Positions 1-5,122 of a stretch of 5,445 bases of DNA are shown in pieces. How positions within the stretch are numbered: position 1 is the first letter of the stretch; the number at the start of each line of letters is the position of its first letter. The translations under genes were made by a program, and so were the position numbers. Below the pieces are notes generated by a model. It was not told the origin of the DNA, made no database searches, and was given only the letters and a program-made list of their open reading frames with translations. The stretch comes from Chloroflexota bacterium (GTDB lineage: Bacteria > Chloroflexota > Dehalococcoidia > Lucifugimonadales > Australimonadaceae): positions 1-5,445 of the forward strand of contig JAQBVZ010000068.1 of the NCBI GenBank assembly GCA_027625205.1. The letters run 5' to 3'.

Positions 1-292
1 TGATGTCCTCCTGTGAATAAAGCCGGAGCATCCCAATGGTGCGGGAAGGCTTCACCAGCCCCACACGCTCGTATTTTCGGAGGGTTTGCGGGTGCATGGA
101 CAGCATGCGGGCAGCCACACTGATGATGAACAGTCCCTCATCAGCTTGCGGGCCTGACTCGCGCTGAGGACGTTGCGTGGGCTGAGGGACACTTGGCCCT
201 GGAATCGAGCGTCGCTCCGTGGGGATGACCACCCTGCTGCGCACAAAATAACGTGTGGCTTGTTGTGGTTGCCTGGGTCCGTGATATTGCAT
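1..292 (-). CDS. hspR: HspR-like MerR-family heat-shock repressor (N-terminal part, cut by window edge)
   Basis: This frame reads open from an ATG at 292 to the left edge, giving 97 codons. Residues 54-97 are a MerR-type winged helix-turn-helix: LFIISVAARMLSMHPQTLRK, then YERVGLVKPSRT, then LRLYSQEDI. The combination MHPQTLR.YER.GLV.PSRT is characteristic of HspR, the repressor of dnaK/clpB-type chaperone operons in Actinobacteria and relatives. HspR is a cytoplasmic DNA-binding protein that acts with DnaK as co-repressor. The first ~50 residues are low-complexity, rich in Pro, Gln and Arg, and not part of the domain. The true start is therefore uncertain: ATG 292 has a GGGG about 8 nt upstream, and GTG 232 is an alternative with no good ribosome binding site. 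The C-terminal part is missing because of the window edge. A HAIR-like palindrome lies about 75 bp upstream, consistent with autoregulation. Family call is confident; naming it HspR rather than another MerR protein is somewhat less so. Confidence 0.82.
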   Translation of the reverse strand, partial: MQYHGPRQPQQATRYFVRSRVVIPTERRSIPGPSVPQPTQRPQRESGPQADEGLFIISVAARMLSMHPQTLRKYERVGLVKPSRTIGMLRLYSQEDI

Positions 293-356
293 TGTTGCTA
301 CCCCACTTTTGCCCTGGTTGGACACGGTGGACTTGCGTTTCATCCGCACTGGCATT

Positions 357-385
357 ACCTTACAAATTGATACGAGTCGTGTCAA
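357..385 (-). promoter_or_regulatory. Candidate sigma70 promoter for the hspR-like gene
   Basis: Reading leftward, a perfect -35 box TTGACA (385-380) is followed by a 17-bp spacer and TAAGGT (362-357) as a weak -10 box. Transcription would begin near 350 and leave a leader of roughly 60 nt before the ATG at 292. The palindrome at 367-385 covers the -35 box and most of the spacer, so a bound repressor would block polymerase. The weak -10 (3 of 6 consensus positions) is the main doubt. Confidence 0.5.
367..385. promoter_or_regulatory. HAIR-like palindromic operator upstream of the hspR-like gene
   Basis: The 19-bp sequence TTGATACGAGTCGTGTCAA is a near-perfect palindrome: two 9-bp arms around a single central G, with one mismatched pair. 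Its ends are TTGA-N11-TCAA, the same spacing as the known HspR site HAIR (CTTGAGT-N7-ACTCAAG), although the bases next to the ends differ (TAC/GTG instead of GT/AC). It lies upstream of the HspR-like gene and over its candidate -35 box, as expected for an autoregulatory operator. That HspR binds here is inference. Confidence 0.6.
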
Positions 386-547
386 CTAAGGTAATACGGT
401 TCCCTGCGATGCATCCCCGTTTTAGCTATGGTTGCGCCCCAGACCCTGACATCTAAATCGTTTGAGCGTCATCTTACGTAGTACACAGTGATACACACTG
501 GCGGCCTCGGAACACTTTGCCAGAGCCGCTCACAATGCCGAAGGGAT

Positions 548-555
548 GAGGAGGT
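548..555 (+). promoter_or_regulatory. Strong Shine-Dalgarno sequence of the zinc-ribbon gene
   Basis: GAGGAGGT ends 5 nt before the ATG at 561. This near-ideal ribosome binding site is the main support that the short reading frame after it is translated. Confidence 0.8.
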
Positions 556-560
556 GCGGA

Positions 561-725
561 ATGATTATGTTGAAAGCGTGTTCCCGTTGTGGAGGTGGTA
601 TGAATGCCAGGGCTGACATGTATGGCCCATACATGGAGTGCCTCCAGTGCGGCAATATGATTGATCAAACAAAGCCAATTATGCATGTAAAGCAAGCGGT
701 GAAGGGCAAGAAAGCAGCTGCGTAG
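561..725 (+). CDS. Small zinc-ribbon protein, 54 aa, function unknown
   Basis: A 54-residue protein starts MIMLKACSRCGGGM and ends KGKKAAA. It has two CxxC knuckles, C7-x2-C10 and C27-x2-C30, 16 residues apart. Each is followed by Gly (CSRCGG, CLQCGN), the classic four-cysteine zinc-ribbon arrangement. Between them is an aromatic stretch, DMYGPYMEC. The C-terminal ~15 residues are basic (VKQAVKGKKAAA), which would suit nucleic-acid contact. There is no signal peptide, so a cytoplasmic protein is expected. A strong Shine-Dalgarno sequence precedes it and a strong terminator hairpin follows 27 nt after the stop, so it looks like a self-contained single-gene unit. Similar short ribbons occur as transcription or translation accessory proteins, but I do not recognise a specific family. 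The coding evidence is good; the function is open. Confidence 0.78.
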   Translation: MIMLKACSRCGGGMNARADMYGPYMECLQCGNMIDQTKPIMHVKQAVKGKKAAA

Positions 726-752
726 CGGTGCCTTGCCAGAGGTGGTGGTGGT

Positions 753-778
753 AATGCCCCCGGAGCTCCGGGGGCATT
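753..778 (+). terminator. Rho-independent terminator after the zinc-ribbon gene
   Basis: The 26 bases form a perfect inverted repeat with two 13-base arms: AATGCCCCCGGAG and its exact complement. The fold is a very stable GC-rich stem with a tight AGCT turn. On the plus strand it runs into TTTCTTGT, a moderate U-tract. On the minus strand no T-run follows the stem. It sits between the converging zinc-ribbon gene and the end of the leftward ccm operon (stop at 791), so it could insulate both, though it works best rightward. Confidence 0.85.
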
Positions 779-790
779 TCTTGTGGAGCG

Positions 791-1261
791 CTAACCACGC
801 TCGCTATGGATTAGAGGATAAGCGACGTTGCTGCTTCCAGGACGCGCGTCCACCCACTGTCCCGTCTCTTCGCTGAGGAGCCGAGTGTCCAATCCCATGA
901 ACATGGGCATGAATGGCTCTAGGAACCGCAGGCCATCATTCAGTAAGCGTCGTGCGCCGCTGGCGTTTCCTCGTTTGGCGTGAGCAAACCCCGCTGCTAT
1001 CTTGGTAAGCGCCAGGAAAAAGAGGCGTTGTGGGTACGCAACGGCCTGCCACGCATCCTCCCACGTCTCGTGGCTCTCAAAGAACGACTCCGCGTTGAAC
1101 TCCTCAACGCCCTTGCTCAGTTGCGATGGTCGCGATAGCACTGTGGCGTTTAGGCTCAATGGCGCTTCGGTAACGTATGCCAGCCACTCCATATCCAGCA
1201 TGCGGCGTCCACCGCGGACCCACGTCTGAGGCGGCTCACCGGAACGTGACAGTTCGGACAT
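791..1261 (-). CDS. DUF309 family protein, last gene of the ccm operon
   Basis: The 156-residue protein contains the DUF309 signature: GVEEFNAESFFESHETWEDAW in residues 51-71, with the conserved H64-E65 pair and W67/W71. Then come RLFFLALTKIAAGFAHAKRG (79-98) and LLNDGLRFLEPF (107-118). DUF309 proteins are small, all-helical and cytoplasmic, of unknown biochemical role. The HE..E/W residues look like a metal or ligand site, but that is inference. The usual domain begins near residue 47, so there is an N-terminal extension. The start at 1261 lies 3 nt after the ccmE stop, suggesting translational coupling, but no good ribosome binding site precedes it. ATG 1201 (MLDMEW) has GGTGGA 6 nt upstream and is a serious alternative. 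No role in heme handling is established; position alone ties it to ccmE. Confidence 0.85.
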   Translation of the reverse strand: MSELSRSGEPPQTWVRGGRRMLDMEWLAYVTEAPLSLNATVLSRPSQLSKGVEEFNAESFFESHETWEDAWQAVAYPQRLFFLALTKIAAGFAHAKRGNASGARRLLNDGLRFLEPFMPMFMGLDTRLLSEETGQWVDARPGSSNVAYPLIHSERG

Positions 1262-1264
1262 GTG

Positions 1265-1753
1265 CTAGCTGGATTGTGTGGGGTCTTGAACGTAATCGGC
1301 TGGTGTGTTGTCGTATTCAGCAGACTGGTACTTGGTAGGACACTTTATCAGGACGCGGTCGGTGACAAAGGTGCCGTTGGGGTCGTACTCGCCGGCCAAA
1401 ATGATCTCGGAATGCTCGTTGAAGAAGAGGTCAGGGAGGACGCCCTCGTAGGTTGCCGGCAGGACGGCACCCCCCTCCGTGAGTTCAAAGCGGACCATGA
1501 TGGAGCCGTCTTCCCTGTAGAAGCTGTCCGCCACCAGAGAGCCTTTAACTTGGACCGAGCCAAGGTCGGCGGTGTTGCCGCGTTCTACAAGTTCATCCAC
1601 CGTCAAGTAGTAGGACGTTGCGCTCTGGAAGGCCGTGAAGCCAAAGTAACCGAACGCCACCAGCAATAGCGCAATCAGAATGATTAGCTTGCGTTGCCCT
1701 CGGAGCGCCGGGGCAAAAGTGGATGACGGCGGTGTTGTTGGACTTTCCTGCAT
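1265..1753 (-). CDS. ccmE: Cytochrome c maturation protein CcmE, cysteine (CxxxY) variant
   Basis: CcmE is the heme chaperone of system I: it binds heme covalently on the outer face of the membrane and hands it to the apocytochrome ligase. The 162-residue product has a short cytoplasmic N-terminus, one membrane anchor at about 23-41 (LIILIALLLVAFGYFGFTAF), and an OB-fold beta domain from about 46 to 137. That domain includes SYYLTVDEL, VQVKGSL, VRFELTEG, VLPATYEGVLPDLF and IILAGEY. The heme site is CPTKY (C138, Y142), not the HxxxY of E. coli. A cysteine here is known from archaeal and deltaproteobacterial CcmE (system I*). The tail after Y142 is short and acidic. The start is supported by AAGGGG 4 nt before the ATG. 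A promoter lies just upstream (1784-1812), and the downstream DUF309 gene follows after 3 nt. Confidence 0.95.
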   Translation of the reverse strand: MQESPTTPPSSTFAPALRGQRKLIILIALLLVAFGYFGFTAFQSATSYYLTVDELVERGNTADLGSVQVKGSLVADSFYREDGSIMVRFELTEGGAVLPATYEGVLPDLFFNEHSEIILAGEYDPNGTFVTDRVLIKCPTKYQSAEYDNTPADYVQDPTQSS

Positions 1754-1783
1754 GTGGCCCCTTTAAGTAGTCCGCGCATGTAC

Positions 1784-1812
1784 ATTCTACGTACGTACTT
1801 GGTACGTGGCAA
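1784..1812 (-). promoter_or_regulatory. Internal sigma70-type promoter before ccmE
   Basis: Leftward, TTGCCA (1812-1807) and TAGAAT (1789-1784) each match 5 of 6 consensus bases and are separated by exactly 17 bp. They lie in the 114-bp gap between the methyltransferase stop and ccmE. Transcription would begin near 1777, leaving a leader of about 24 nt that contains the ribosome binding site. This would let ccmE and the DUF309 gene be expressed apart from ccmABC. Confidence 0.65.
1793..1807. repeat. Palindrome in the ccmE promoter spacer
   Basis: ACGTAC-TTG-GTACGT (1793-1807) is a perfect 6-bp inverted repeat with a 3-bp gap. It overlaps a second palindrome, TACGTACGTA (1788-1797), so the spacer and edges of both promoter boxes are covered by symmetric sequence. 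A repressor or activator site is plausible; no known regulator motif is recognised. Confidence 0.45.
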
Positions 1813-1867
1813 GGACGCTCGTCGGATTCCTTTCGTGGTTTGCAGGGGAGTTGCGTGCGTAGAGGCG

Positions 1868-2506
1868 TCAGCCCCGGATGGCAATGCCCTTAACGTGGGG
1901 CCTCACCAGAATGAAGGGCGGCACCGGCGGTACGGGCGTGGAATACGCCACCTCCGCTACCTCCAGCCCTGATTCCCTGATAGTGGTGACCGTGTCGCGG
2001 TTGCAGTGACAACCCGCGGCAAACCAACGCCAGACCGGCAGCGCAATGTCCTGGAAGCGAGCGGAGACCGGGTTGCTTGACCGGATGTGCTCGTAGAAGC
2101 GAAGCTGCCCGCCGTGCTTCAGCACCCTGACCACCTCACTGAGGCTTTTCTCAGGGTCGCTGACAGAGCAGAGCACCAGCGTGCTCACCACGGTGTCGAA
2201 CGACTCGTCTGCAAAGGGGAGGTCTTCCGCTGACGCTTGCTGGAGTTCAATATGCCGAGCTGCCTCTGCGGCGTGGCGCTCAGCTCGACGATACATGTAC
2301 GGGTCAGGCTCTACTGCCGTGACGTGTTCAGCAAGGCTGGTGTAGTGAGAGAAGTTGGCGCCCGTGCCAGCGCCTATCTCCAGCACACGGCCCTGTGCGC
2401 CGCCTGCCACCTCTGCGCGTATCGTGGCCATGAATCCGCGTTCGCCTGAAGCTGTTAGCCGGTCATACGTGGCCGCGAACCACCGGTGCCCCTTCACATC
2501 CGCCAT
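1868..2506 (-). CDS. Class I SAM-dependent methyltransferase (UbiE/METTL7-like)
   Basis: The Rossmann-fold methyltransferase motifs are in the expected order (numbering from ATG 2506). Motif I is VLEIGAGTGANF (41-52), the acidic ribose-binding residue is E66 in VEPD, the motif II/III region is AEDLPFADESFDTVVSTLVL (93-112), and VLKHGGQLRFYEH (128-140) follows. The motif GCHCNRDT near 165-172 and the short aromatic C-terminal region resemble the METTL7/UbiE-like Methyltransf_11 group. These act on small molecules, thiols or quinone/lipid substrates; the substrate here cannot be told from sequence. There is no signal peptide or clear membrane segment. ATG 2506 is preferred over ATG 2518 because GGGAGGG lies just upstream of it. 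The gene follows the ccmD-like stop by 28 nt and precedes ccmE by 114 nt, so it is embedded in the ccm operon. A role in cytochrome maturation is not established. Confidence 0.9.
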   Translation of the reverse strand: MADVKGHRWFAATYDRLTASGERGFMATIRAEVAGGAQGRVLEIGAGTGANFSHYTSLAEHVTAVEPDPYMYRRAERHAAEAARHIELQQASAEDLPFADESFDTVVSTLVLCSVSDPEKSLSEVVRVLKHGGQLRFYEHIRSSNPVSARFQDIALPVWRWFAAGCHCNRDTVTTIRESGLEVAEVAYSTPVPPVPPFILVRPHVKGIAIRG

Positions 2507-2534
2507 CGTCCCTCCCATACCGGGTTGCGCTAGC

Positions 2535-2792
2535 CTAACGCTTCTGCTGCTCCTCCAACTCCTCTTTCAATTCATCAATCTCTTGCCGGAGGTTGCTGTT
2601 ACGCTGGTGGATGTAGAACAGGTAGCCAAAGAACCCCGCCCAGACCACGGCAAAGGCGGCAAACAGGTAGGGGAGGTTGGCGTTGCGCACGGTCTCTCCC
2701 TCCTGGCCCACAACCGAGGCCAGCACGGTCTGGGGAATAAGGATTGCGGCTAGCAACGTCATCGCCAGCGCCACGGTGGTCCTCTTATGCAT
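2535..2792 (-). CDS. ccmD: CcmD-like small membrane protein with signal peptide
   Basis: CcmD proteins are tiny membrane proteins that hold CcmC and CcmE together and help release holo-CcmE from CcmABC. The 85-residue product has an N-terminal signal-like segment (1-25: KR, hydrophobic core, VLA-S), a linker, one membrane helix at about 41-61 (PYLFAAFAVVWAGFFGYLFY), then a highly charged coiled coil at 64-85 (LRQEIDELKEELEEQQKR). The YLFAAF..VW...GYL..I pattern and the charged tail are typical of CcmD-like proteins in non-proteobacterial operons. The classical CcmD of Proteobacteria usually lacks a cleavable signal, so this is a variant. A GAGGT about 10 nt upstream is a loose ribosome binding site. 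The position directly after ccmC supports the call more than sequence identity does. The 60-nt gap before it shows no clear promoter. Confidence 0.8.
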   Translation of the reverse strand: MHKRTTVALAMTLLAAILIPQTVLASVVGQEGETVRNANLPYLFAAFAVVWAGFFGYLFYIHQRNSNLRQEIDELKEELEEQQKR

Positions 2793-2852
2793 GGGCTCTT
2801 TTACCTCAACCTAACTTTTTAGCATGTACGTGTAAGGGGTACGAACCGGCAA

Positions 2853-3566
2853 CTACTTGACCAACGCCCGCAACTCTTCAACCGTCTCTTCCGCTTTGTG
2901 TACCAGCACACGTTGCCAGAGTAGGTAAACAAACAGCAGCGTGAAGGTGGCCAGTGAGAAGGTGAAGACAAGCGAGATGTCCTCGTCCAGGGCGTCGCTC
3001 TCTGCACCGGGGCCTACTACCGTGCCGGGGTGGATGCCCGCCCATAGCTCGGCGGCCCGGTAGACCAGCAACACCAGCGGGAACCCCATAATGCCAATGA
3101 CGGCGGAGTATCGCGCAGCCTGATCTCTGGAGGGGACGTACGCGCGCACCATTAGGTACACTAAATAGACCACCCAGAGAACGAACGTTGTTGTGAGTTG
3201 TGGGTCCCACGTCCACCAGGTGCCCCATACCGGCTTGGCCCAGATGGCGCCAGAGATGAGGGCCACGGTGAAGAACATGACGCCCACTTCAACTGCGGAA
3301 TGCGCCAGCCTGTCCCATTTGGCGGTGCGCTTCCAGAAGTAGCCAACACTGCCCACGGCAACGACCGCAAACGCCATGAACCCCACCAGGGCGGACGGCA
3401 CATGGAAATAAAAGATGCGCTGTACTTCACCCAACACCAACTCAGTGGGAGCCCAGAGGAAGATGAGCGCAAGGTCAATCAAAAACAGGATGGCCACTAC
3501 GACAAGCAACCCCAGGCCTGCGACACCTGCAACGCTACGCTGACGTACCTGTTGGGCGCTGGCCAA
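2853..3566 (-). CDS. ccmC: Heme exporter/CcmE heme-loading protein CcmC
   Basis: CcmC is the integral membrane protein that places heme on CcmE. The 237-residue product has about six membrane helices (roughly 15-38, 53-77, 90-110, 124-142, 155-172, 196-218). It carries the tryptophan-rich heme-handling motif WGTWWTWDPQLT at 114-125. Two external histidines, H55 (YFHVP) and H179 (AGIHPG), match the heme-ligand positions of the family. The length is normal. The C-terminus ends in a charged stretch (EETVEELRALVK). It starts with the uncommon codon TTG, 3 nt after the ccmB stop, with GGAGGAG (3573-3579) six nt upstream inside the end of ccmB. This suggests translational coupling. The WWD motif and gene order make the identification secure. 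Confidence 0.96.
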   Translation of the reverse strand: MASAQQVRQRSVAGVAGLGLLVVVAILFLIDLALIFLWAPTELVLGEVQRIFYFHVPSALVGFMAFAVVAVGSVGYFWKRTAKWDRLAHSAVEVGVMFFTVALISGAIWAKPVWGTWWTWDPQLTTTFVLWVVYLVYLMVRAYVPSRDQAARYSAVIGIMGFPLVLLVYRAAELWAGIHPGTVVGPGAESDALDEDISLVFTFSLATFTLLFVYLLWQRVLVHKAEETVEELRALVK

Positions 3567-3569
3567 TGG

Positions 3570-4244
3570 TCACTCCTCCAATACGAATTCAAAGGTGAGT
3601 GATGATAGCACAATGAATATGAAATCATACGCTAGCAGTAGCTGCACCCACTGCCCTAAAGCCGCCCAGCCTCTTCCTGCCAGAGCGTCCTCAGTGCCTG
3701 CCACTGCCGCAATGACGGCGGGCAACGCCATGGGAAGGAACAGCAGCGGCAGCATCACCTCTCGTGAGCGCGTGTTCACGGCTATGGCGGAGAACAGCGT
3801 ACCCACCGCCGCAAAGCCAATGGCGGCAAGGAGGGCAATCACCAGGAACCAAAAACTGAGTACGTTCAGGTCAAAGAAGAACAGGAAGACGGGCAACATG
3901 AGCAGTTCCACTATCAGCATGAGCGTGAGCGTGCCCAGGAATTTGCCCATATAGATAGCGTCCTTGCCCAGAGGTGCAAGGATCAGCCCCTCCAGAGTGC
4001 CCTTGTCCTTCTCATGGCTGAACGCGCGGTTCAGGCCAAGAACGCCTCCAAAGGTGTAAGCAACCCAGATGATGCCAGGTCCGACCAGGGCCAACGTTCT
4101 GGGCGACGGGTCGAACGCAAAGCTGAAGATGAACACCACCAGCAAGCTGAACACTGCGACAGTGCTGACAGCCTCCTTGGACCTTACTTCCAAGAGCAGG
4201 TCCTTCCGGTACACCGCTAGGGCGCCGCGCCAGTACGCCCTCAT
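3570..4244 (-). CDS. ccmB: Heme ABC transporter permease CcmB
   Basis: CcmB is the membrane subunit that pairs with the ATPase CcmA; together with CcmC and CcmD they drive release of heme-loaded CcmE. The 224-residue product is the normal length. It has six predicted helices (about 26-43, 54-71, 103-124, 130-156, 164-183, 196-220). Family hallmarks are the N-terminal KDLLLEVRSKE (14-24), the cytoplasmic loop FSHEKDKGTLEGLILAPL (75-92), GKFLGTL (100-106), and RSREVMLPLLFLPMALPAVI (159-178). The start overlaps the end of ccmA by 4 nt (ATGA), and the stop precedes ccmC by 3 nt, so ccmABC is translationally coupled. No residues look missing. Confidence 0.95.
   Translation of the reverse strand: MRAYWRGALAVYRKDLLLEVRSKEAVSTVAVFSLLVVFIFSFAFDPSPRTLALVGPGIIWVAYTFGGVLGLNRAFSHEKDKGTLEGLILAPLGKDAIYMGKFLGTLTLMLIVELLMLPVFLFFFDLNVLSFWFLVIALLAAIGFAAVGTLFSAIAVNTRSREVMLPLLFLPMALPAVIAAVAGTEDALAGRGWAALGQWVQLLLAYDFIFIVLSSLTFEFVLEE
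3573..3579 (-). promoter_or_regulatory. Ribosome binding site that fixes the TTG start of ccmC
   Basis: On the minus strand GGAGGAG lies 6 nt before TTG 3566 and is made from the last codons of ccmB (Leu-Glu-Glu-stop). No ATG is available nearby, so this site decides the start and couples ccmC translation to ccmB. Confidence 0.8.
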
Positions 4245-4978
4245 GGCGTATGCTCCCTATGGCCTGCCAGCAAATCCCGTAGGGCGTCTGCGTCCATCTC
4301 ACTAGCCGGTACGTTTTTTACGACGAGTCCGCCATCAATGACGACTGCCCTGTGCGCCAGCCGCAGGCCGAAGTCGACGTCATGGGTGGCCATGACCACG
4401 GAGGCGCCTGCCTGGAGGGAGTCGTTGAGCACTCGCTCAAGCAACGCCAGGCTTGCCTGGTCTAGACCGGTCTCCGGCTCGTCAAGCAACAGCACTTTTG
4501 GCCGGTGAAGCAGCGTCCGCGCAAGGGCCACTCGCTTCTGCATGCCGTTGGAGAGCGTACGTACGCGGCGTTCCGCCATGCGCTCCATCCCCACCGCTTC
4601 CAGCACCTCAGATACCCGGCTCTCCACGTCTGAGACATCGAACAAGCGGCCATAAAAGCGAAGGTTCTCACGGGATGTCAGGTCGTCGTAGAGCAGGGGC
4701 TGGTGTCCCAGGAACCCGGTGACAGCGCGGATGGGTGACCGGTCGCCTGGATACGGATGGCCAGCCACCTGCATCGTGCCACTAGAGGGCTTGAGAAGGG
4801 TTGCCATGATCCGCAGAAGCGTGGTTTTGCCTGCCCCGTTGTGGCCAAAGAGCGCAACGCACTCACCCCAGGCCACGTCCAGGCCAATATCGAGTAGGGC
4901 GCTGGTACGACCAAAGGTATGCCGCACGGAGCGTAGAGATACGGCCATGGGGGCTGTTGTAGATGCCGTCGTGGTCAC
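4241..4978 (-). CDS. ccmA: Heme exporter ATP-binding protein CcmA
   Basis: CcmA is the cytoplasmic ATPase of the CcmAB complex. Numbered from the GTG at 4978 the protein has 245 residues. Walker A is GHNGAGKTT (45-53), the Q-loop glutamine is at 93 (GHQPLLYDDLT), the signature is LSNGMQKR (142-149), Walker B is VLLLDEPETGLD (162-173), and the switch histidine is H199 (ATHD). The relaxed LSNGMQ in place of LSGGQ is normal for CcmA. A TTG at 5056 would also be open, but its product would begin with unrelated residues. GTG 4978 has GGGGCGG 7 nt upstream, and ATG 4948 (MAVSLRSV) is an alternative without a ribosome binding site. It is the first gene of the operon. No strong leftward promoter could be picked out in 4979-5122. 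Confidence 0.93.
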   Translation of the reverse strand: MTTTASTTAPMAVSLRSVRHTFGRTSALLDIGLDVAWGECVALFGHNGAGKTTLLRIMATLLKPSSGTMQVAGHPYPGDRSPIRAVTGFLGHQPLLYDDLTSRENLRFYGRLFDVSDVESRVSEVLEAVGMERMAERRVRTLSNGMQKRVALARTLLHRPKVLLLDEPETGLDQASLALLERVLNDSLQAGASVVMATHDVDFGLRLAHRAVVIDGGLVVKNVPASEMDADALRDLLAGHREHTP

Positions 4979-5062
4979 GGAGTAGCCGCCCCATCGTAAA
5001 AAGCTCGTCCCATGATACCCGACTCCAGCCTGGCGGCGGTGTGCTGTGTGGTCCAATTACGT

Positions 5063-5092
5063 TTGACATGTACAAAATGCCACCTCTATGAT
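5063..5092 (+). promoter_or_regulatory. Sigma70-type promoter for the sulfite-oxidase-like gene
   Basis: A perfect TTGACA (5063-5068) is followed after 18 bp by TATGAT (5087-5092, 5 of 6). Transcription would start near 5099, about 24 nt before the ATG at 5123. The -35 box is part of TTTG-N7-CAAA (5062-5076), a small inverted repeat containing ACATGT. The site lies in the 144-bp divergent gap, so a protein bound here could affect both directions. Confidence 0.7.
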
Positions 5093-5122
5093 GCTGAGAC
5101 TCTCTATCCAGTAGGTCTACTG

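Larger units (their letters stand above)
354..395. repeat. Perfect 9-bp inverted repeat enclosing the operator
   Basis: ATTACCTTA (354-362) and TAAGGTAAT (387-395) are exact reverse complements separated by 24 bp. The separation encloses the TTGA-N11-TCAA palindrome, whose centre is offset by 1.5 bp. The arms coincide with possible -10 regions on both strands: TAAGGT reading leftward, and GGTAAT 17 bp after TTGATA (367-372) reading rightward. The element could be a symmetric, divergent operator-promoter, or the arms could be a second binding site. The rightward promoter would start transcription about 160 nt before the zinc-ribbon gene at 561. The rest of 396-547 shows nothing else convincing. 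Confidence 0.6.

Noticed and set aside
52..246. Leftward 64-codon frame overlapping the HspR-like gene
   Set aside because: The neighbouring frame encodes a convincing MerR/HspR domain over the same bases; this one has no recognisable motif.
486..500. CAGTG-N5-CACTG small inverted repeat upstream of the zinc-ribbon gene
   Set aside because: Arms are only 5 bp and there is no matching promoter box; it is likely to occur by chance.
1262..1669. Rightward open frame of 135 codons opposite ccmE
   Set aside because: It is antisense to the clearly conserved ccmE, shows no domain, and its composition reflects the opposite-strand codons.
3198..3954. Rightward open frames opposite ccmC and ccmB
   Set aside because: They are antisense to well-supported membrane protein genes, and the translations are charged and low in recognisable motifs.
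4555..4566. 12-bp palindrome GCGTACGTACGC
   Set aside because: It lies inside ccmA coding sequence (Arg-Val-Arg-Thr, just before the ABC signature) and is explained by codons; no regulatory context.
5054..5056. TTG 5056 as the ccmA start
   Set aside because: The added 26 residues do not resemble CcmA N-termini, and GTG 4978 has a better ribosome binding site.
4979..5122. A leftward promoter for ccmA in the divergent gap
   Set aside because: TATCAT and TACGAT could serve as -10 boxes, but neither has an acceptable -35 box at 16-18 bp, so none is annotated.
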